10,498 nt of DNA from RGIG1934 sp964492545 (GTDB lineage Bacteria > Bacillota > Clostridia > Lachnospirales > Lachnospiraceae), in contig CAZBKO010000084.1 of the NCBI GenBank assembly GCA_964492545.1, forward strand, positions 1 to 10,498, given 5' to 3'. Every line of letters starts with the position of its first letter. Positions within the stretch are counted from its first letter, which is position 1. The notes beneath the pieces are model-generated. The model ran no database searches and had not been told where the DNA came from. It was given only the letters and a program-made list of their open reading frames with translations. A program made the translations under genes and the position numbers. Positions 1-5,997 of this stretch are shown one piece after another.

Positions 1-291
1 CTGGAATACTGGATTGATTATAGTCTTAATCCCAAAGAGGGAATGGTGGGTCTTGAGATGCCTGTAAAATTTGTTGCAGAGATGTTTTGTGACAGAGTTG
101 CAGCAAGTAAAAACTACAACAAAGATAAATACAGGGATTCAGATCCTTACAATTATTTTCTTCACTCAAAAGAGCATTATTTAATTAATGAGAAGACTGG
201 TGAATTACTTGGAAGTCTTCTTAAAATGTTAAGTGAACATGGTGAAGAATATACATTTTCATACATCAGAAAAGATTTACTTAAGAAATGA
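1..291 (+). CDS. DUF5662 family protein, 3' end (partial)
   Basis: The frame is open from the first base of the window to a TGA at 289-291, so this is the C-terminal 96 residues of a gene that begins upstream. The visible part starts LEYWIDYSLNPKEG and continues through EMFCDRVAASKNY, a YFLHSKEHY stretch and a final YIRKDLLKK. From memory this matches the DUF5662 family, small proteins common in Firmicutes with conserved His/Asp/Glu positions and no established function. I see no signal peptide or membrane segment in the visible part, so it is probably cytosolic. The downstream dtd start lies 7 nt after its stop, and the dtd ribosome binding site overlaps the stop codon, so the two genes are probably co-transcribed. 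An internal Met at 43-45 is not the start, because the homologous sequence continues upstream of it. The family name is moderately sure and the function is unknown. Confidence 0.7.
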   Translation: MEYWIDYSLNPKEGMVGLEMPVKFVAEMFCDRVAASKNYNKDKYRDSDPYNYFLHSKEHYLINEKTGELLGSLLKMLSEHGEEYTFSYIRKDLLKK

Positions 292-293
292 GG
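290..293 (+). promoter_or_regulatory. Ribosome binding site that fixes the dtd start
   Basis: GAGG at 290-293 overlaps the TGA stop of the preceding gene and lies 5 nt before the ATG at 299. It supports starting dtd at 299 rather than at the upstream in-frame ATG at 233, which lies inside the preceding gene. The overlap suggests translational coupling. Confidence 0.6.
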
Positions 294-298
294 TTTTT

Positions 299-745
299 AT
301 GAGATTTGTAATACAGAGAGTTACACATGCAAAGGTTGATATTAATAATGAAACAGTTGGAAATATTAATAAAGGTCTGCTTGTACTAATTGGCATAGGT
401 AGTGAAGATACTAAGAAAATAGCTGATAAAATGGTAAAAAAGCTAATTGGCATGAGAATATTTGAGGACGAAAACGGAAAGACTAATTTGAGTCTGGATG
501 ATGTGCTTGGAGAACTTCTTCTTGTATCTCAATTTACTTTGTATGCTGACTGCAAAAAGGGTAATAGACCATCTTTTATTAAAGCAGGTGCTCCTGACAT
601 GGCAAATGATATGTATGAATATATTATTGAAAGATGTAAAGAAAATGTGAGTGTTGTGGAGAGGGGACAGTTTGGTGCTGATATGAAGGTATCGTTACTG
701 AATGATGGCCCATTTACAATAATTCTTGATTCAACTGAATTATAG
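299..745 (+). CDS. dtd: D-aminoacyl-tRNA deacylase
   Basis: The product has 148 residues, the usual length of bacterial DTD. DTD is a cytosolic homodimer that hydrolyses D-amino acids (and glycine mischarged on tRNA-Ala) from tRNA, keeping D-residues out of proteins. The start at 299 gives the typical N-terminus MRFVIQRVTHAKV. The signature SQFTL is at residues 77-81 and NDGPFT at 135-140. It includes the Gly137-Pro138 pair, whose cis-peptide bond gives chiral selectivity in this family, and these positions match the E. coli enzyme numbering. GNRPSF (about 90-95) and GQFGADM are also family-typical. The gene sits 7 nt after the DUF5662 gene and 18 nt before the P-type ATPase, suggesting one operon. 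Nothing looks broken. Confidence 0.95.
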   Translation: MRFVIQRVTHAKVDINNETVGNINKGLLVLIGIGSEDTKKIADKMVKKLIGMRIFEDENGKTNLSLDDVLGELLLVSQFTLYADCKKGNRPSFIKAGAPDMANDMYEYIIERCKENVSVVERGQFGADMKVSLLNDGPFTIILDSTEL

Positions 746-763
746 AATACGGGAGATGAGCAT

Positions 764-3064
764 ATGAAAGGACTTACATCTAAAGAAGTTAATGAACGAA
801 TTGAGCATGGTCGTGTTAATGCAGATGTTAATATAAAGACCAAGTCAATCAAACAAATAATTGCGGGACATACATTTACATTATTTAATTTTGTAAATGT
901 ATTTCTTGCTGTCTGTGTTGCTCTTGTAAATTCATATAAGAATATGATGTTTATTGGTGTTGCATTTTGGAATTTAATCATAGGTATAATTCAAGAAGTG
1001 AGAGCTAAGAAGGTGATAGATAAGCTGTCGCTTCTTTCACATTCAAAAGCCCATGTTATAAGAGATAATGAGGAGAAAACAATAGAACTTGATGAGTTGG
1101 TTGTTGATGACATATTCATCCTTCAAAGTGGTAATCAGGTTCCTGTAGATGCAGTTGTGTGCGAGGGTGAATGTCAGGTTAATGAGAGTCTGTTGACAGG
1201 TGAAAGTGAGCCTGTTTTAAGAAAATATGGAGATGAAGTTTTGTCAGGCAGTTTCCTTGTATCAGGGAAAATTATTGCTAAGGTAAAAAATGTTGGAGCT
1301 GAAAATTATGTCAATAAAATAACAGGTCAGGCTAAATACATTAAGAAACCAAACTCACAGATGATGGATGCAATAAATACAATAATTAAAATTGTTTCAA
1401 TTTGTCTTGTGCCACTTGGTACAATTTTGTTTTTAAGACAGAGATTTGGATTAGACCAGAGCATAAAAGTATCAGTTGTAAGTACGGTTGCGGGAATAAT
1501 TGGAATGATTCCATCAGGACTTGTACTGTTGACCAGCATTGTTCTTGCGGTGAGTGTTATAAGACTGGCAAGGTACAATACTCTTGTTCAGGAGATGTTC
1601 TGTATTGAGACATTGGCAAGAGTTGATGTGCTATGTCTTGATAAAACCGGTACGATAACAGAAGGAAGAATGCAGGTTGAAAATATTGAGTATCTCGATG
1701 AAGATATTTCACAGGAACAATTTGCTGATTTAATGTGCAATTTCTGCAATTATGTTGGTGACAGTAATCCCACATTTGTTGCAGTTAACAGTGCATTCAA
1801 AAATAAGGCTTCAACAAAAATGTGTGCTAAAAAAACAATTCCATTTTCTTCCGAAAGAAAATACAGCGGTGTGATATTTGACAATGATGATGAGATTGTT
1901 ATGGGAGCTGCAGAATTTGTTTTGGGAGACAGATATTCCTATGATATAAAGAAAAAAGTAGATGAATATTCAGCACTTGGAAAGCGTGTTGTAGTAGTAT
2001 GCAAAAACAATATACTCGTAGCTCTTATTGTAATTGGAGATATAATTAGAGCCGAAGCAAAAGAAACTTTGGAATATTTTGAGGCACAGGGTGTTACATT
2101 GAAAATTATTTCAGGTGATAATCCTATAACTGTATCAAAGGTTGCGAAGCAGGCAGGACTTAAGGAGGCAGATAAATGGATAAATGCCACTGACCTTAAG
2201 TCTGTGGAGGATATTAAGGATGCTGTCAAGAAGTACACTGTATTTGGCAGAGTAACACCTAAACAGAAATATGAGATAATTAAAAGTCTTCGAGAGCAGG
2301 GACATGTAGTTGGAATGACTGGTGATGGTGCAAATGATGTTATGGCCCTTAAAGAAGCAGATTGTAGTGTTGCTATGCAGTCCGGAAGTGATGCTGCAAG
2401 AAATGCTTCACAACTTGTGCTTTTAGATTCTAATTTTTCTTCTATGCCAAGAATAGTTGCAGAAGGACGACGTTCCATAAACAATATTGAGAGATCAGCA
2501 GTTTTATATTTGTCAAAAACCATATATGCCTTTTTGTTTGCAGTTATTTTTATATGCATTCATGCAGCATATCCGTTTCAGCCAATACAATTTACATTAA
2601 TAGGAGCATTATCAATAGGTATACCATCATTTATACTTGCTCTTGAACCAAATACTGACATTGTTGAGGGGAGCTTCTTAGGAAACATTCTAAAAAAGGC
2701 TATACCCGGTGGACTATTGGTTGTTGTTAACGTTGTAATTGGCATAATTATTTCAAAAATTTGGAATCTGAACGCCGGACAAACATCAACTTTGTGTACT
2801 ATTTTATTAGTTGATGCAGCTATGATTATATTGCTCGATGTATGCAGACCATGGAATATAATAAGAGCCATATTATTTATATTTATGTCACTTGGCTTTA
2901 TTGGTGCCTTCAATGTAATGGAAGGATTATTTGGAATTTCTAAGTTAAAAATAGAACTATATATGCTTATTGCCATATGTGCCGGGGTAACCTATGTTAT
3001 TCACACAGGTATAACAATTCTTGTAAACCATATTTTCAAGCGAAAATTGTCGAACGATTTATAA
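764..3064 (+). CDS. P-type cation-transporting ATPase (Exp7/CtpE-like)
   Basis: This 766-residue membrane pump couples ATP hydrolysis to cation transport. Visible motifs are the actuator loop TGES at 145-148, the phosphorylation site DKTGT with Asp293, and the hinge TGDGAND at 519-525. The N-domain has MGAAE at 380-384 where Ca/Mg pumps carry KGAPE. Hydrophobic segments sit at about 38-57, 61-77, 207-224 and 235-265, followed by six more after residue 580, giving 10 TM helices and a short N-domain. M4 reads PSGLVLLTS (250-258), while classical P2 Ca pumps have PEGL. There is no N-terminal CxxC metal-binding domain, and no CPC motif in M4, so it is not a P1B heavy-metal pump. Architecture and the PxGLVLLTS motif recall streptococcal Exp7 and mycobacterial CtpE (a reported Ca2+ transporter). 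The substrate here is not determined. GGGAG at 752-756 precedes the ATG at 764. Confidence 0.9.
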   Translation: MKGLTSKEVNERIEHGRVNADVNIKTKSIKQIIAGHTFTLFNFVNVFLAVCVALVNSYKNMMFIGVAFWNLIIGIIQEVRAKKVIDKLSLLSHSKAHVIRDNEEKTIELDELVVDDIFILQSGNQVPVDAVVCEGECQVNESLLTGESEPVLRKYGDEVLSGSFLVSGKIIAKVKNVGAENYVNKITGQAKYIKKPNSQMMDAINTIIKIVSICLVPLGTILFLRQRFGLDQSIKVSVVSTVAGIIGMIPSGLVLLTSIVLAVSVIRLARYNTLVQEMFCIETLARVDVLCLDKTGTITEGRMQVENIEYLDEDISQEQFADLMCNFCNYVGDSNPTFVAVNSAFKNKASTKMCAKKTIPFSSERKYSGVIFDNDDEIVMGAAEFVLGDRYSYDIKKKVDEYSALGKRVVVVCKNNILVALIVIGDIIRAEAKETLEYFEAQGVTLKIISGDNPITVSKVAKQAGLKEADKWINATDLKSVEDIKDAVKKYTVFGRVTPKQKYEIIKSLREQGHVVGMTGDGANDVMALKEADCSVAMQSGSDAARNASQLVLLDSNFSSMPRIVAEGRRSINNIERSAVLYLSKTIYAFLFAVIFICIHAAYPFQPIQFTLIGALSIGIPSFILALEPNTDIVEGSFLGNILKKAIPGGLLVVVNVVIGIIISKIWNLNAGQTSTLCTILLVDAAMIILLDVCRPWNIIRAILFIFMSLGFIGAFNVMEGLFGISKLKIELYMLIAICAGVTYVIHTGITILVNHIFKRKLSNDL

Positions 3065-3085
3065 GATTTTTGTAATAATATATTG

Positions 3086-3091
3086 TATAAT
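3086..3091 (+). promoter_or_regulatory. Possible -10 box before the DHp-receiver gene
   Basis: A perfect TATAAT lies in the 87-nt gap between the ATPase stop and the next ATG. I found no convincing -35 at 16-18 nt spacing, and there is no terminator hairpin after the ATPase, so read-through transcription from the upstream operon is equally possible. Confidence 0.3.
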
Positions 3092-3151
3092 AATATTAGG
3101 ACAAAGGTACATATTTAGACAGCATATACTTGCTTCAGAACGGAGGACAAC

Positions 3152-3775
3152 ATGAATAATTATAAGGACGATATTTTTCAGTTATCTTATTTTATCAGAA
3201 CAACTCTTGGATCAATGATGAACCTGGTGGATGAGATGTCAACTAAGGAATTAACTAATGAGAGAAAAAATGGGTATTTGGATGTTATGAGGTATTTCAT
3301 AGATTCAATACTTGGAAAGATGGATGAATTAAGTTCTGGGGTACTGCCAACCAAAGATATTATACAGGATTCAATTAACAATCTTAAGTTTAAGGATGCA
3401 CATGTTTTACTTGTGGATGATAACGAGATAAATAATTATGTTGCAGAGCAGATACTTAAGAATTTCAATGTACAGGTGGATGTGGCAACTAGTGGCAAAC
3501 AGGCATTGGAGCTTTATAAAACACACGAGTATGATATAGTTTTTATGGATTATATGATGCCTGAAATGAATGGAACCGATACTATTAAAGCTATTAGAAG
3601 AACAGGGGAGCGAGGAGAACAGCAGATGTTTGTTGGTTTGTCATCATATGTGGTTGAGGCATTTCATGATGGACTTAACAAGCTTGGTGTTGAATTGATA
3701 ATTATGAAGCCAATTAAGCTTGAACAGGTAGGTATTATTCTCCTGAATGAACTTCGTGATAAGGTTGTAATGTAG
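3152..3775 (+). CDS. Degenerate DHp-like domain fused to a receiver domain
   Basis: The product has 207 residues and is soluble, with no TM segment. Residues 84-205 are a CheY-like receiver of the kind found in hybrid histidine kinases: acidic pair Asp89/Asp90, phospho-acceptor Asp133 in FMDYMMPEMNG, switch Ser164 in GLSSY and Lys186 in IMKPI. All key residues are present with normal spacing. Residues 8-75 resemble the two helices of a HisKA dimerisation domain. LSYFIRTTLGSMM (11-23) lines up with the kinase H-box LSHEIRTPLN, but the phospho-His is Tyr13, the acidic residue after it is Phe14 and the Pro is Thr18. The HATPase domain that should lie between the two parts is absent. There is no output domain. 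I infer a phosphate-accepting or dimerising partner of another kinase. GGAGG at 3142-3146 supports the ATG, and a strong terminator follows. Confidence 0.75.
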   Translation: MNNYKDDIFQLSYFIRTTLGSMMNLVDEMSTKELTNERKNGYLDVMRYFIDSILGKMDELSSGVLPTKDIIQDSINNLKFKDAHVLLVDDNEINNYVAEQILKNFNVQVDVATSGKQALELYKTHEYDIVFMDYMMPEMNGTDTIKAIRRTGERGEQQMFVGLSSYVVEAFHDGLNKLGVELIIMKPIKLEQVGIILLNELRDKVVM

Positions 3776-3779
3776 TCAA

Positions 3780-3810
3780 AAAAGGTGCAGATTTGATGTC
3801 TGCACCTTTT
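3780..3810 (+). terminator. Rho-independent terminator after the receiver gene
   Basis: Perfect 12-bp inverted repeat AAAAGGTGCAGA (3780-3791) and TCTGCACCTTTT (3799-3810) with a 7-nt loop, starting 5 nt after the stop codon. The 3' arm ends in four T, and an A-run precedes the 5' arm. It isolates the receiver gene from icd. Confidence 0.9.
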
Positions 3811-3820
3811 AATGTACCTC

Positions 3821-3849
3821 TTTACAACCTTGATTTAATAAAGTATAAT
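3821..3849 (+). promoter_or_regulatory. Sigma-A-type promoter of icd
   Basis: TTTACA (3821-3826), a 17-nt spacer and a perfect TATAAT (3844-3849) lie directly downstream of the preceding terminator. The predicted transcription start is near 3856, giving a leader of about 30 nt with no obvious structure. This suggests simple, strong expression. Confidence 0.8.
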
Positions 3850-3884
3850 ACCTTAAGAATAAAGTACATATCAGGAGGCAGATA

Positions 3885-5093
3885 ATGGAAAAGATTAAAA
3901 TGACAACACCTTTAGTAGAGATGGACGGAGATGAAATGACAAGAATCCTTTGGAAGATGATTAAGGATGAGTTATTAATTCCATTTATTGATCTGAAGAC
4001 AGAATATTATGATTTAGGACTTGAGTACAGAAATGAGACTAACGATCAGGTAACATTTGATTCAGCAGAGGCTACTAAGAAATATGGCGTTGCAGTTAAA
4101 TGCGCTACAATCACACCTAATGCAGCGAGAATGACAGAGTACAATCTTAAGGAAATGTGGAAGAGCCCTAATGGAACAATCAGAGCAATCCTTGATGGTA
4201 CTGTTTTTAGAGCACCTATCATTGTAAAGGGTGTTGATCCATATGTTAAGACATGGAAGAAACCTATTACAATAGCAAGACATGCATACGGAGACCTTTA
4301 CAAAGCAACTGAGATGAAGATTCCGGGAGCAGGAAAGGCAGAACTCGTATATACTAACGCTGCAGGTGAAGAGACAAGAGAGCTTATTCATGATTTCAAG
4401 GGAGCAGGTATAATTCAGGGACAGCACAATCTTGAAGATTCAATTGAGAACTTTGCAAAGAGCTGTTTTAACTATGCACTTGATACTAAGCAGGATTTAT
4501 GGTTTGCTACAAAGGATACTATTTCTAAGAAATATGATCATACATTTAAAGATATTTTTGCAGAAATATTTGAGAAAGAATATAAGGACAAGTTTGAAGC
4601 TGCAGGAATTGAGTATTTCTATACACTTATTGATGATGCAGTTGCTAGAGTTATCCGTTCAGAGGGTGGATATATTTGGGCATGTAAGAACTATGACGGT
4701 GATGTTATGAGTGATATGGTTGCTACAGCATTTGGATCATTATCAATGATGACATCAGTTCTAGTATCACCTCATGGATATTATGAATATGAGGCTGCTC
4801 ACGGAACAGTTCAGAGACATTACTATAAGCATCTTAAGGGTGAGAAGACATCTACTAACCCAATTGCTACAATATATGCATGGTCTGGAGCACTTAGAAA
4901 ACGTGGTGAGATGGATAATCTTCCAGAGCTTGGAGCATTTGCAGATAAGCTTGAGAAGGCTTGCATCACAACAATTGAGAATGGTGATATGACAGGAGAT
5001 CTTGCTTTAATATCAACACTTGATAATAAGAGAGTATGCACAAGTGAGGAATTCATCAAAGCAATCAGAACAACTTTAGAAGGAATGTTATAA
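3885..5093 (+). CDS. icd: NADP-dependent isocitrate dehydrogenase
   Basis: The product has 402 residues and oxidatively decarboxylates isocitrate to 2-oxoglutarate with NADP+, supplying NADPH and the glutamate precursor. It belongs to the eukaryote-like homodimeric subfamily (human IDH1 type), not the E. coli type. Landmarks match IDH1 numbering: SPNGTIR at 94-100 with Ser94 and Arg100, and RHAYGDLY with Arg132 and Tyr139. TKDT carries the catalytic Lys near 210. Metal-binding acids are Asp250, Asp273 and Asp277 in LIDDAVAR and NYDGDVMSD. GTVQRHYY carries Arg311/His312, the pair equivalent to the NADP-phosphate contacts in IDH1, hence the NADP call. AGGAGG at 3873-3878 precedes the ATG. AAG-rich codon use compared with neighbouring genes suggests high expression. 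No citrate synthase or aconitase gene is nearby. The next gene follows after 3 nt. Confidence 0.97.
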   Translation: MEKIKMTTPLVEMDGDEMTRILWKMIKDELLIPFIDLKTEYYDLGLEYRNETNDQVTFDSAEATKKYGVAVKCATITPNAARMTEYNLKEMWKSPNGTIRAILDGTVFRAPIIVKGVDPYVKTWKKPITIARHAYGDLYKATEMKIPGAGKAELVYTNAAGEETRELIHDFKGAGIIQGQHNLEDSIENFAKSCFNYALDTKQDLWFATKDTISKKYDHTFKDIFAEIFEKEYKDKFEAAGIEYFYTLIDDAVARVIRSEGGYIWACKNYDGDVMSDMVATAFGSLSMMTSVLVSPHGYYEYEAAHGTVQRHYYKHLKGEKTSTNPIATIYAWSGALRKRGEMDNLPELGAFADKLEKACITTIENGDMTGDLALISTLDNKRVCTSEEFIKAIRTTLEGML

Positions 5094-5096
5094 TAC

Positions 5097-5654
5097 ATGG
5101 AAGAACGAAGAGAAGTATTACCGGGTCAGATATATAGACATTTTAAAAATAAAATGTATCAGATAGTTTGTATTGCTTATCATTCAGAAACAAATGAGAA
5201 GCTTGTTATATATCAGAAGCTTTATGATGATTATAGAGTTCATGCAAGACCCTATGATATGTTTGTAAGTGAAGTTGATCATAATAAGTATCCTGAAGTA
5301 ACACAGAGATACAGATTTGAATTAATTAATCAAGATTCTGAAGAAACGAAATCTGTACAGAAAAATGTCGTGGGAGAAGTAAATGATAATGACGAAACAG
5401 TTGAAGCATGCGCTGTAACTGAGGATGGTAACGAAGAATGTAATCAGGATTTAATGCGATTTCTTGATGCAGATACTTTTGAAGAAAAGCATAATCTTTT
5501 GGTAAGTATGAAGAGAAGACTTACAGACAGACTTATAGATGATTTGGCCGCATCAATAGATGTTATAGTGGAAGAGGGCGATATCGACACAAGATATAAG
5601 AGCCTGATGACATGTATTGACACTCGAGCTAAGTTTGAATGTAACAGATATTAG
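5097..5654 (+). CDS. DUF1653 domain protein with C-terminal extension
   Basis: The product has 185 residues and is soluble. Residues 8-75 are a DUF1653 domain: PGQIYRHFKNKMYQI, AYHSETNEKLVIYQKLYDD, ARPYDMFVSEV and a closing YRFELI. The biochemical role of this domain is not established. Residues about 76-115 form a Glu/Asp/Asn-rich, probably disordered linker. A second conserved-looking segment from about 117 (QDLMRFLDADTFEEKHN, then RRLTDRLIDDLAASIDVIVE) looks helical and ends near the C-terminus, so the protein is longer than a single-domain DUF1653. The ATG lies 3 nt after the icd stop. The only SD-like sequence (AGGA, from 5081) lies inside icd, which points to translational coupling. A terminator follows 8 nt after the stop, so this gene is the last of the icd unit. 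Confidence 0.85.
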   Translation: MEERREVLPGQIYRHFKNKMYQIVCIAYHSETNEKLVIYQKLYDDYRVHARPYDMFVSEVDHNKYPEVTQRYRFELINQDSEETKSVQKNVVGEVNDNDETVEACAVTEDGNEECNQDLMRFLDADTFEEKHNLLVSMKRRLTDRLIDDLAASIDVIVEEGDIDTRYKSLMTCIDTRAKFECNRY

Positions 5655-5662
5655 TAATAATT

Positions 5663-5699
5663 AAGCCAACCATTGGACAGTAGCTAATGGTTGGCTTTT
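5663..5699 (+). terminator. Rho-independent terminator of the icd unit
   Basis: Perfect 12-bp inverted repeat AAGCCAACCATT (5663-5674) and AATGGTTGGCTT (5686-5697), 11-nt loop, then TT. The hairpin starts 8 nt after the DUF1653 stop codon. Confidence 0.9.
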
Positions 5700-5707
5700 G
5701 TGTAGAA

Positions 5708-5732
5708 AGCGAGTCAGGTATAGCGATTCGCT
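5708..5732. repeat. Small hairpin just after the icd-unit terminator
   Basis: AGCGAGTC (5708-5715) pairs with GATTCGCT (5725-5732), 8 bp with one G-U, around a 9-nt loop. No T-run follows, so it is not a terminator. It may be a spent hairpin or chance. Confidence 0.35.
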
Positions 5733-5748
5733 CTTGCACGTTAAACAA

Positions 5749-5757
5749 TGATATAAT
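5749..5757 (+). promoter_or_regulatory. Extended -10 promoter of the LRR gene
   Basis: TGATATAAT is a perfect TGN-TATAAT extended -10 element. The -35 region is poor (TTCGCT at 19-nt spacing is the best available), which is usual for extended -10 promoters. The predicted start is near 5764. It is the best promoter in the gap and would place all downstream inverted repeats in the 5' UTR. Confidence 0.5.
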
Positions 5758-5805
5758 CAGTAATATCGCACTTTATGTAAATAATGAATTTTATATGTTT
5801 AAAAA

Positions 5806-5831
5806 TTTATTATTTATGATAAAATAATAAA
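5806..5831. repeat. A+T-only inverted repeat
   Basis: TTTATTATTT (5806-5815) and AAATAATAAA (5822-5831) are perfect 10-nt complements around a 6-nt loop. In such A+T-rich DNA this could be chance. It could also be a weak leader hairpin or a protein-binding palindrome. Confidence 0.4.
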
Positions 5832-5903
5832 AGATTAAACTAATAGTGAGATTAATTCAAGAAATAAGCCTAATAGCATATTTTTTGTAGTACTATTTGT
5901 GCA

Positions 5904-5991
5904 GGAGCATCACATTTAGTAGTTCTAGTCGAATAGAAACAACATACTTGAATTTTACTTCGACTCATCAAGGGAATGCTCCAGAATGGAG
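5904..5991 (+). promoter_or_regulatory. Candidate translational switch in the LRR mRNA leader
   Basis: Outer stem: GGAGCAT (5904-5910) pairs with ATGCTCC (5976-5982), 7 bp. Inner stem: AGTCGAA (5927-5933) pairs with TTCGACT (5959-5965), 7 bp. CTTGA (5947-5951) in the inner loop can also pair with TCAAG (5968-5972). Competing hairpin: CTCCA (5979-5983), loop GAA, TGGAG (5987-5991), which covers the Shine-Dalgarno GGAG. The 3' strand of the outer stem and the anti-SD strand share 5979-5982, so the two states exclude each other. Outer stem formed would leave the SD free (on); outer stem open would let the SD be masked (off). This fits a riboswitch or thermosensor expression platform. I recognise no known class. 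The pairings are seen directly; the function is inferred. Confidence 0.5.
5988..5991 (+). promoter_or_regulatory. Ribosome binding site that fixes the LRR gene start
   Basis: GGAG lies 6 nt before the ATG at 5998. The alternative in-frame ATG at 5986 overlaps this GGAG and has only the structured CTCC segment upstream, so 5998 is the better start. The site is the strand masked in the competing hairpin. Confidence 0.75.
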
Positions 5992-5997
5992 AATATT

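Larger units (their letters stand above)
5700..5997 (+). other. Long non-coding leader region before the LRR gene
   Basis: About 300 nt with no plausible coding frame. In order it holds an 8-bp hairpin (5708-5732), an extended -10 promoter (5749-5757), an A+T-only inverted repeat (5806-5831), and a dense set of nested complementary segments (5904-5991) that runs into the ribosome binding site. If transcription starts near 5764, the transcript leader is about 230 nt. That is long for this A+T-rich genome and typical of regulated leaders. Confidence 0.6.

Noticed and set aside
529..981. Minus-strand open frame across dtd and the ATPase start
   Set aside because: It is antisense to two well-supported genes and has no recognisable product.
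1939..2559. Long open frame on the minus strand (206 codons) inside the ATPase gene
   Set aside because: It lies wholly antisense to a conserved gene, has no ribosome binding site or recognisable domain, and reflects codon bias of the real frame.
5904..5982. Invertible promoter segment flanked by inverted repeats
   Set aside because: The repeats are only 7 nt, the nested arms have unequal spacing, no good promoter lies between them, and no recombinase gene is nearby. RNA structure is the better reading.
5986..5988. ATG at 5986 as the start of the LRR protein
   Set aside because: It overlaps the GGAG at 5988-5991 that is ideally spaced for the ATG at 5998, and starting at 5998 gives a normal signal peptide.
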